Origin: Verrucomicrobiota bacterium
GTDB taxonomy: Bacteria; Verrucomicrobiota; Verrucomicrobiia; Limisphaerales; UBA11320
DNA: 7,843 nt
Direction: 5' to 3'
Assembly: GCA_016871475.1 (NCBI GenBank)
Contig: VHDG01000161.1
Location: forward strand, 1 to 7,843
Shown: positions 1 to 6,326 of the stretch, in pieces
Layout of the letters: each line of letters opens with the position of its first letter
Position numbering within the stretch: the stretch's first letter is position 1
Notes under the pieces: generated by a model
Told to the model about the DNA's origin: nothing
Seen by the model: the letters and a program-made list of their open reading frames with translations, nothing else
Database searches by the model: none
Made by a program: the position numbers and the translations under genes

Positions 1-1407
1 CGCAGGACCACAGACAGCTCCCTGCTTCTGCGCCCACTTCAGGGCGGTCAAACCGAGGGTGGGCCAATGATGTTTCGAAGTGCCCCCCGGATACATCTGA
101 TCCTTCAGCCGAAGCAGGCAAAGGTGACCGGACTCATGCGACCCAAATCCAGAGATCTCGATGTCGTAGCGCAGGAGATATGGGTGCTTGGAAACCTTGT
201 CGTTCTTCCCGGTGAAAAACTGCTTCTGATAATCGAAGCACGGGCCCCAGGTCAGGTTGGCACCGATCTTTAAATCCTCTCCCACGCAGTGGCGCATCAT
301 GTCCGGAGCATGCACGCCTTCGGTCGGCTTCGTGTAGTGGGCGCAACCCGCGGCGTGAATGTGATGATCTCCCGACCACCATTTGAACTTTGAAGGATCA
401 ATCCAACGGCGGAGTTCCACCGCAAACTCCCCTTTCTGTCCGTCGAACTCCACAGAGCGAGTTGAAACCACATACTCCGGACCCCGCGTCACCTTGACCT
501 GATACTGCCCCTTGGGGAGACGCACAGTCTCGCGGTCGGCCCGGTAAATCTGCGGATGGAATCCAAAGTCAGGCGCGAGCCGTTTGGACAGGGCCGGATA
601 AACACGACCTTGAGCATCCCGAATCTCGAACCCGGCGGTGGTGGGTTTTCCGTTCTCGTCCTTGACGTTGAACGTGAGTTCACCAGCAGGACTTGCCGTG
701 AAGAGCACATCGACCTCGCTGCGAAAGCCAAGGTCCTGGGTGCCCTGCCCCACGTTGAAAGTCAGCTTGGCTTCACGTTGGCCTGCATCACGGCTGTACA
801 CCTGTAGAATCGCGTATTCCAAGGCGAGTCCTGACAGTTCCTTCTTCATCGGCTGTCGCTTGAACAAATCGACATCGCACCAGAGATCAATTGGATTGGG
901 TTCCGTGGTCAACTTTTTACCCTTTCGATACGCCGCATCAGAAGCATTGGAGCTGTTACCGCCTTCGAAGAGAGAGATGGCATTGGGGCTGACAACCTTC
1001 AGTTCGGCCGTGGTCCCCGACTCGTTGTGGACCTTAATTAGAAACACCCTCCACCCCTTCTCGATCAGGGTTGGAACCGCCTCCCCCTGCGCCACCTTCA
1101 CACGCATCTCAGGATTGATGTTAATGCCGGCGAGGCAGTGCTTATCGAGAATCTCCTGGGCTCGCCTTGCCGAGGCGGAGGGATCATTGATTCCAGCCAC
1201 CAGGTTGTTGAGCTCGCGACGATCCGACTCAGGCAGGGGCTCGCCCAGGAAGTCCAACGCCTCCTGCACACGGCGAATCTGAGCAGACAGGGGTTGCCAA
1301 TCGATGGCGTCCACGACCGCCAGGGATGCTGCAGGGCAAGTCGGCGGCAGAGTGAGGAGGAGTGCGAGTACATAGACCAGCGGCAGGCGGGAAATGAGGC
1401 GTGTCAT
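1..1407 (-). CDS. Secreted CehA/McbA-type PHP-fold metallohydrolase (C-terminal part missing)
   Basis: Reading the minus strand from ATG at 1407 gives 469 codons without a stop up to base 1, so the 3' end lies outside the window. Residues 1-27 look like a Sec signal peptide (basic MTRLISR, then a Leu-rich core, possible cleavage after CPA), so the protein is probably exported. Residues about 28-235 are an extension I cannot assign. Residues about 240-335 look like a small beta-sandwich domain (LPKGQYQVKVTRGPEY). From about 340 the hallmark WWSGDHHIHAAGC begins; D347, H348, H349 and H351 match the metal-binding D-x-H-x-H start of PHP domains in CehA/McbA proteins. TWGPCFD (387-392) and the ISGFGSHESGHLCLL stretch (418-432) further support this family. 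CehA itself hydrolyses the ester of carbaryl, but substrates of relatives in environmental bacteria are mostly unknown, so only a metal-dependent hydrolase role is inferred. The later metal ligands are not visible. It is divergent from the membrane acyltransferase gene. Confidence 0.85.
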   Translation of the reverse strand, partial: MTRLISRLPLVYVLALLLTLPPTCPAASLAVVDAIDWQPLSAQIRRVQEALDFLGEPLPESDRRELNNLVAGINDPSASARRAQEILDKHCLAGININPEMRVKVAQGEAVPTLIEKGWRVFLIKVHNESGTTAELKVVSPNAISLFEGGNSSNASDAAYRKGKKLTTEPNPIDLWCDVDLFKRQPMKKELSGLALEYAILQVYSRDAGQREAKLTFNVGQGTQDLGFRSEVDVLFTASPAGELTFNVKDENGKPTTAGFEIRDAQGRVYPALSKRLAPDFGFHPQIYRADRETVRLPKGQYQVKVTRGPEYVVSTRSVEFDGQKGEFAVELRRWIDPSKFKWWSGDHHIHAAGCAHYTKPTEGVHAPDMMRHCVGEDLKIGANLTWGPCFDYQKQFFTGKNDKVSKHPYLLRYDIEISGFGSHESGHLCLLRLKDQMYPGGTSKHHWPTLGLTALKWAQKQGAVCGPA

Positions 1408-1516
1408 GGCGCTACTCAACGCCTCGCTGCCCGGGCTTTCAACCCTTTTGATCAGAGAATTTGTTGGACGGGAGACCCGTTCTCGGGCTTGGTTCAGCAC
1501 CAACAGCACCACCTGC
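1408..1516. promoter_or_regulatory. Divergent intergenic control region
   Basis: This 109-base stretch separates the two head-to-head genes if the acyltransferase starts at 1517, and it must then carry promoters for both. I see no convincing -35/-10 pair on either strand. A short perfect inverted repeat (ACGGG-AGA-CCCGT, 1468-1480) lies in it and could be an operator half-site pair or chance. On the minus strand a weak GAGG sits about 14-17 bases before the hydrolase ATG, too far for a normal ribosome binding site. Confidence 0.35.
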
Positions 1517-2773
1517 ATGCAACAGCCTATCGACTCCCCCGTCAGCAACTCACCTGCGCAAGAGGCATCCGCACCGCCGAAGCGCATCCTGTCCGTCGAT
1601 GCCCTGCGAGGATTCGACATGCTATGGATTGTCGGTGCGTCCGGACTGGTGACGGCGTTGGACAAGCTGGCCGGCGAGAAGGAATCCGGGCTGTTCCACT
1701 TTCTGACGCAACAACTCACCCACAAGGCGTGGGAAGGATTTGCTTTCTACGACCTGATCTTTCCGCTATTCGTTTTTCTGGTCGGGGTTTCGATCGTGTT
1801 CTCGCTGGATCGTCAGATCAGCTCGGATGGATTGAGAGCAGCCTACGCGCGGATACTCAAACGGTTCGTCCTGATCTACATCGTGGCGCTGTTTTACTCC
1901 GGCGGCTTCTCGCGCGAATGGCCGGACATCCGCCTGATGGGGGTACTGAACCGGATTGCGCTCTGTTATCTGTTCACCGCCATCGCCTATTGTCACTTGA
2001 AGGCCCGGGGCCTTGCCGTCCTGTGCGGTGTGCTCCTGCTCGGGTATTGGGGCTTGATGGCCGGCGTGTCGTTCCCGGACCTGAGACCTCGCGACGCTTC
2101 CGGCCAGCTTGTCAGCGAGCAGCTCCAGGTGAAGGAAGTATCGGAACTGAACTGGGCGAGCACACATCGGCTTCGGGGCGTGTATGATCCCGGGGTAAAC
2201 CTTGCGCACTATGTCGATCAGCGATGGCTTCCGGGCAAGAAGTGGGAGGGCACGTGGGATCCCGAAGGGTTCCTCAGCACATTGCCAGCGATCGGCACCT
2301 GTTTATTGGGAGCTCTGGCGGGTCTGCTGCTGAAGTGTCCCTCGCGGAATGATCAACAGAAAGCCGTTTGGTTGATGGGCGTGGGCGCAGCCGGTGTGGT
2401 GTTGGGCTTCCTCTGGGGAACCCAGTTCCCGGTGATCAAGAAAATCTGGACCTCCTCCTATGTCCTGGTGGCTGGAGGTTACAGCGCCATCCTGCTTGGG
2501 TTGTTTCACCAGGTCATCGAGGTGTGGCGCATTCAATTTTGGATCCAGCCGTTTCTGTGGGTGGGCTCCAACGCCATTACAATTTATCTGGCGAACAATG
2601 TGCTTGGATTCAGACAAGTCGCCCAGCGGATTGCCGGAGGGGATGTGCGGAACTTTCTGGAGCGAGCGATTGCTCCGGGAGCTGGCGATCTGCTGGTAGC
2701 CCTCGCCGCTGTGGGAATCGGACTTCTCCTTTGCCGGTTTCTGTACAAGCGCAAGATCTTCCTGCGTCTGTAG
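1517..2773 (+). CDS. Multi-pass membrane acyltransferase-family protein, HGSNAT/DUF5009-like
   Basis: The product is 418 residues from ATG 1517. The conserved family start, RILSVDALRGFDMLW, begins at residue 23, so this start keeps the whole domain. The frame stays open back to ATG 1394 and ATG 1406, but those would overlap the divergent gene and add unconserved residues. Several hydrophobic helices are visible (about 77-96, 115-128, 147-160, 166-183, 256-273, 284-301, 314-331, 390-408). Recognisable motifs are HKAWEGFAFYDLIFPLFVFLVG (split: H69, W72, then DLIFPLFVF 79-87), RLMGVLNRIALCYLF (139-153), DPEGFLSTLPAIG (248-260) and GSNAITIYLANN (350-361). The spacing H69-x-x-W72 matches the region of human heparan-alpha-glucosaminide N-acetyltransferase that holds its active-site histidine. 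That enzyme moves acetyl from acetyl-CoA across a membrane to an amino sugar. A similar transmembrane acyl transfer to a sugar is inferred; donor and acceptor are unknown. Confidence 0.85.
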   Translation: MQQPIDSPVSNSPAQEASAPPKRILSVDALRGFDMLWIVGASGLVTALDKLAGEKESGLFHFLTQQLTHKAWEGFAFYDLIFPLFVFLVGVSIVFSLDRQISSDGLRAAYARILKRFVLIYIVALFYSGGFSREWPDIRLMGVLNRIALCYLFTAIAYCHLKARGLAVLCGVLLLGYWGLMAGVSFPDLRPRDASGQLVSEQLQVKEVSELNWASTHRLRGVYDPGVNLAHYVDQRWLPGKKWEGTWDPEGFLSTLPAIGTCLLGALAGLLLKCPSRNDQQKAVWLMGVGAAGVVLGFLWGTQFPVIKKIWTSSYVLVAGGYSAILLGLFHQVIEVWRIQFWIQPFLWVGSNAITIYLANNVLGFRQVAQRIAGGDVRNFLERAIAPGAGDLLVALAAVGIGLLLCRFLYKRKIFLRL

Positions 2774-2802
2774 GATCCAATCCAGGCCTTCCAAGCCCAA
2801 CC

Positions 2803-2840
2803 TGCGATCGCGCTGCCCCTCCTTTCCCCTCGCGATCGCA
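2803..2840. repeat. Perfect 10-bp inverted repeat carrying two GCGATCGC palindromes
   Basis: TGCGATCGCG at 2803-2812 is the exact reverse complement of CGCGATCGCA at 2831-2840, with an 18-base pyrimidine-rich spacer (only one G) between. It lies 30 bases after the acyltransferase stop codon. As RNA it could form a stable GC-rich hairpin and act as a terminator, but no U tract follows (next bases ATCCACG), so it is not a classical intrinsic terminator. Each arm also contains the 8-base palindrome GCGATCGC, so a protein-binding site is equally possible. A partial third copy, GCGATCG, occurs near 2904. Confidence 0.5.
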
Positions 2841-2958
2841 ATCCACGACGCACGGACCGCGTCCTGGGCATCGAGGACCCACAGCCGATGCCGATGACGA
2901 GGGGCGATCGTGCTGGGAGAAGGTGAGATGCTCCCTCTGCATAAATGCATATCAGAGC

Positions 2959-2987
2959 TTGTCTTAAGAACCTCGATGACCTAAGAT
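2959..2987 (+). promoter_or_regulatory. Putative sigma-70-type promoter of the export operon
   Basis: TTGTCT (2959-2964) and TAAGAT (2982-2987) each match four of six bases of the -35 and -10 consensus and are separated by exactly 17 bases. Transcription would begin near 2994, giving a leader of about 45 bases before the TolC-family gene. The position is right and the spacing ideal, but both boxes are imperfect and the consensus is assumed to hold in this organism. Confidence 0.4.
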
Positions 2988-3039
2988 TGGTCTTGCTGTC
3001 TTCCGTATCCAAACCGGCAGCGGCTCATTTTCGGCTTTG

Positions 3040-4773
3040 ATGACACAGATCCCTGCCCTCCTCGGCCGCCTCAAGAACGAGGCGCTCATTCCTCTTATAC
3101 TTTGCGTTTCCTGCACCTTTATTGCGGGTTGCAGCGCGAAACGATATCAGGCTGCTGCCGACCGGGAGAGCTACCGCATCCTCCAGCAAAAGCAGCTCGC
3201 GGCCCTCGGAAAGACCAACCAGTTCAGCATCGACACCCGCTACTCCCATCGATCCCCGCAGGATATCAAGCCGGGTGAGATCATTGAGGATCGCCTGTCG
3301 AAAATCTCGCGCGTCATCACCCTTCCGGAGGCTCTCGAAACCGCTTTCACCAACAGTCGTCAGTATCAGCTGCGCAAGGAGACGCTTTATCTGTCAGCAC
3401 TCACCCTGACAAGGGAGCGGTTCAATTTCACGCCCCAGTTCTTCGCAGGCTCCACCCTGCGCGGCACGCGGAGTTCCAGCGGGGAACAGTCTGGAGCAGT
3501 CAACAGCTCCGGCGGCATGGATGCAGCCCTGAAGACAGGTGGACGCGTCAGTCTGGATATTGCCAACGATCTGTTGCGGTTCTACACCGGGGATCCTCGA
3601 CGATCCGCCGTCTCCACCATCTCGCTGAGCCTCGTTCAGCCGCTTCTGCGCGGGGCAGGAGCCAAGATCGCCGCCGAGAACCTGACCCAGGCGGAACGGG
3701 AGGTGATCTATGAAATCCGTGGCTTTGCCTACTATCAGCACACCTTCAGCTTCGACATCGTCAGCACCTACCTCCGGCTGCTCCAGCAGCAGGACACCGT
3801 TCGAAACCAGTATGCCAACTATCAAAGCCGCATCAGCCTGAGGGAACGCACCGAGGCTTTGGCGTTCGACCGGCTGGCGCCCTTTCAGGCAGACCAGGCC
3901 AAACAGGAGGAGCTGTCGGCACGCAACAGCTATATCCTCGCCATCGAGCGCTACCGCAACAGCCTCGACGACTTTAAGGTCACCCTGGGGATTCCTGTTG
4001 GAGAGGAAATCAAGCTGGATGAGAATGCGTTGAAGGAACTGGAGGCGGTCGGGCTGCTGCCTGTGCCGCTGATGGAGCCCCAGGCTTTTCAGATCGCGAT
4101 CGATCACCGTCCGGACATGCTCAACGAGATCGATCGCTTTGAGGACAGCAAGCGGAAGATCCCGGTGGCAGCCAGCGCTTTGAAAACAGACCTTCGCCTG
4201 TTCGGGGATGTTTCGTTGAGCTCAGAGCGACCCACGGACTACGCAAACTTCAACCTGAATGACTACCAGGCCTCGGGAGGCATCCAGCTGAACCTGCCGA
4301 TCAACCGGAAGCTGGAGCGCAACAGCTACAGATCATCCATCATCAGCTTCGAGCGTCAGCTGAGAAACTTCGCCCTGTTCCTCGACAACCTGAAAAATGA
4401 TGTCCGATCGGATCTCCGAACCCTGGATCAGTCGCGGCAGAGCTACGAGATCCAGAACAGCGCCAAGGCCCTGGCAGATCGCCGGGTGGAGAGCAGCGAG
4501 CTCTCGCTGCAGGCGGGTCGGGTTCAGGTCCGTGACGTGGTGGATGCCCAGACCTCCCGCGTGCAGGCGTACAACGCCACGACGGCCGCCCTGGTGGATT
4601 ACCATCTCACCCGGCTCCGGCTCCTGCTCGACATCGGCTTGCTGAAGACCGAGCAGACCAAGTTCTGGCTTCTTCCGGGTGATCTTCCCAAACCGGATGC
4701 CGGAACCACGCCAACCGCGCCGCCCAGCGCAGCGGACGCCCTACCCAGCCCCGAAAAGCTTTTTGAGAAATGA
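3040..4773 (+). CDS. TolC-family outer-membrane efflux channel, predicted lipoprotein
   Basis: This 577-residue protein is the outer-membrane duct of a tripartite exporter. I chose ATG 3040; a TTG directly before it (3037) adds one residue. Residues 1-30 form a lipoprotein signal with lipobox I-A-G-C; C31 would be acylated, and Ser follows it, which fits outer-membrane sorting by the E. coli rule. Such N-terminal lipidation is known in OprM-type relatives. Two outer-membrane efflux repeats are seen. The first (about 92-320) starts ITLPEALETAF and includes the beta-strand pairs around 160-205 and a long helix ending DFKVTLGIP. The second (about 350-540) ends with the typical LQAGRVQVRDVVDAQTSRV helix and LLLDIGLL. 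The C-terminus is a Pro/Ala-rich tail. The length is somewhat above a typical 450-500 residues. The stop overlaps the next gene's ATG by 4 bases (ATGA), so translation is probably coupled. No Shine-Dalgarno sequence is visible. Substrate unknown. Confidence 0.9.
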   Translation: MTQIPALLGRLKNEALIPLILCVSCTFIAGCSAKRYQAAADRESYRILQQKQLAALGKTNQFSIDTRYSHRSPQDIKPGEIIEDRLSKISRVITLPEALETAFTNSRQYQLRKETLYLSALTLTRERFNFTPQFFAGSTLRGTRSSSGEQSGAVNSSGGMDAALKTGGRVSLDIANDLLRFYTGDPRRSAVSTISLSLVQPLLRGAGAKIAAENLTQAEREVIYEIRGFAYYQHTFSFDIVSTYLRLLQQQDTVRNQYANYQSRISLRERTEALAFDRLAPFQADQAKQEELSARNSYILAIERYRNSLDDFKVTLGIPVGEEIKLDENALKELEAVGLLPVPLMEPQAFQIAIDHRPDMLNEIDRFEDSKRKIPVAASALKTDLRLFGDVSLSSERPTDYANFNLNDYQASGGIQLNLPINRKLERNSYRSSIISFERQLRNFALFLDNLKNDVRSDLRTLDQSRQSYEIQNSAKALADRRVESSELSLQAGRVQVRDVVDAQTSRVQAYNATTAALVDYHLTRLRLLLDIGLLKTEQTKFWLLPGDLPKPDAGTTPTAPPSAADALPSPEKLFEK

Positions 4774-6326
4774 ACGCACCGAAAACCAACTCCCCCGAGA
4801 CTTCGAGGAAACCCATCCTCCTCGCCGCGTGTGCTTGCGTGATCCTGGCCGCCCTTCTGCTCTGGCGCCCCTGGGCTTCAGCACCCGCCCAGGAAAACGA
4901 ATGGCATACCGTGAAACGCGGCGACCTTCTGATCTCCGTCGTGGAAGGCGGAGCACTGAAGGCTGTCAAGGAGTCCATCATCCGCAGCGAGTTCGAAGGG
5001 ATCTCACGAATCATCAGCATCATAGCGGAAGGCACCTACGCCAAGGAAGGCGACCTGCTCGTTGAGCTCGACAGCTCGGAGCTCAAGGATCGCCTCAACC
5101 AGCAGGAGGTCATCTACCAAAACAACGAGTTCGCATTCGTCCAGGCCAAGGAAAACCTCAGCATTCAGGTCAGCCTGAGCGAAAGTCAGATCAAGGATGC
5201 GGAGCTGCGGGTCGAGTTCGCGAAATCCGATCTGGATAAATACATCGAGGGCGACGCCCCCCAGCAGATCAACACCCAGACCAACAACATCGTCATCCGA
5301 AAGGAGCAGCTGCAAAGGGCCCAGGACAAGCTTGAGTGGACGCAGCAGCTCTTCAAGAAGGGCTATGCCTCGAAGTCCGAGCTGGAAGCGGACGCGCTGA
5401 GTCTGATGACCTCGCGAATCTCGACGGAGCAGGCGGAGGAGGAGCTTCGCCTCTTCCGGAAATACGACATGCCCAAGAGCCAGCGGCGTCTCGAATCTGC
5501 ATGGGACCAGTCAAAAATGGAGCTCCACCGACTCCGACAGCGCACCTCCAACCAGATCGCACAGGCAGAGGCGAACCTTCGCACCAGCCAGAAATCGCTC
5601 GATCTTACTTTGGACAAGCTGAAGGAGCTCCGGCAGCAGATGAATAATTCCAAGATCAAGGCCCCCCAGGACGGGCTGGTGGTGTATGCATCCAGCAGTT
5701 CAATGGACCGCGGCGGCAGCACTCTGATCGAGGAAGGCGCCCAGATTCGCCAGCGTCAGGAGATCATCAAACTGCCGGATGTCTCACAGATGATCGTCGA
5801 GATCCGAGTGCACGAATCGCTCATCCTTCAAATCCGTCCCAGCCTTCCAGCCTTCGTCACGGTGGATTCGCTTCCAGATCGCCGCTTCAAGGCTCGCGTC
5901 ACAAAGGTGGCGGTCCTGCCGAACTCCCAGGATCGCTGGTTCAATCCCAATCTCAAAGTTTACTCCACCGAAGTGCTCATCGAGGACGATCTGCCCGACC
6001 TGAAGCCGGGGGCCTCGGCCCGGGCGGAGATTGTTGTCACGAACCTGGTGAGCACCCTGAGTGTTCCCCTTCAGGCCGTGACGACGGTCAAGGGCAAGCA
6101 GGTGTGCCACGTGGAGACATCGAAAGGCCCTTCCCCTGTCCCGGTGCAGGTTGGCTTTTTCAACGATCAATTCATTGAAGTCAGGTCCGGCTTGAAGGAA
6201 GGAGACCGTGTCTTGCTGACACCACCGGTTTCATCCGACGATGCAGACTTGCGAGGTTCATTTGTAGAAGCGGCTGATCTGGAGCCCGCACCCGGAGCCA
6301 ACCCTCCGCCCACCCGTACAAAGTGA
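4770..6326 (+). CDS. HlyD/MacA-type periplasmic adaptor subunit, first of two paralogs
   Basis: At 518 residues, this is the membrane-fusion protein that bridges an inner-membrane pump and the TolC-like channel. Residues 16-33 are a single membrane anchor after a basic start. They are followed by a first lipoyl half (about 70-101, ending EGDLLVELDSSELKDRL), a very long coiled-coil hairpin (about 107-293), the second lipoyl half (296-335, KAPQDGLVVYA to RQRQEIIKLPD), a beta-barrel (about 340-425) and a membrane-proximal domain (about 430-485). The hairpin is longer than in AcrA or MacA as I know them. At its tip, L194 and S201 fit the Arg-Leu-Ser contact motif of AcrA/MacA-like adaptors, but the Arg position is W190. 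The ATG overlaps the channel gene's stop, and its own TGA overlaps the next adaptor's GTG. It probably works with either an ABC (MacB-like) or another pump; none is in the window. Confidence 0.9.
   Translation: MNAPKTNSPETSRKPILLAACACVILAALLLWRPWASAPAQENEWHTVKRGDLLISVVEGGALKAVKESIIRSEFEGISRIISIIAEGTYAKEGDLLVELDSSELKDRLNQQEVIYQNNEFAFVQAKENLSIQVSLSESQIKDAELRVEFAKSDLDKYIEGDAPQQINTQTNNIVIRKEQLQRAQDKLEWTQQLFKKGYASKSELEADALSLMTSRISTEQAEEELRLFRKYDMPKSQRRLESAWDQSKMELHRLRQRTSNQIAQAEANLRTSQKSLDLTLDKLKELRQQMNNSKIKAPQDGLVVYASSSSMDRGGSTLIEEGAQIRQRQEIIKLPDVSQMIVEIRVHESLILQIRPSLPAFVTVDSLPDRRFKARVTKVAVLPNSQDRWFNPNLKVYSTEVLIEDDLPDLKPGASARAEIVVTNLVSTLSVPLQAVTTVKGKQVCHVETSKGPSPVPVQVGFFNDQFIEVRSGLKEGDRVLLTPPVSSDDADLRGSFVEAADLEPAPGANPPPTRTK

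Noticed and set aside
638..1282. Plus-strand frame of 214 codons
   Set aside because: It is antisense to the CehA-like gene, with no recognisable motif.
1138..2187. Plus-strand frame of 349 codons
   Set aside because: It spans the antisense of the hydrolase gene and an alternate frame of the acyltransferase; no domain signal, whereas both overlapped genes have strong family motifs.
2303..3012. Minus-strand frames (215 and 142 codons) reaching into the 2774-3036 gap
   Set aside because: They are mostly antisense to the acyltransferase, Arg/Ser/Gln-rich, and lack any family signal; the gap appears non-coding.
3394..4107. Minus-strand frame of 237 codons inside the TolC-family gene
   Set aside because: Antisense shadow of a well-supported coding sequence.
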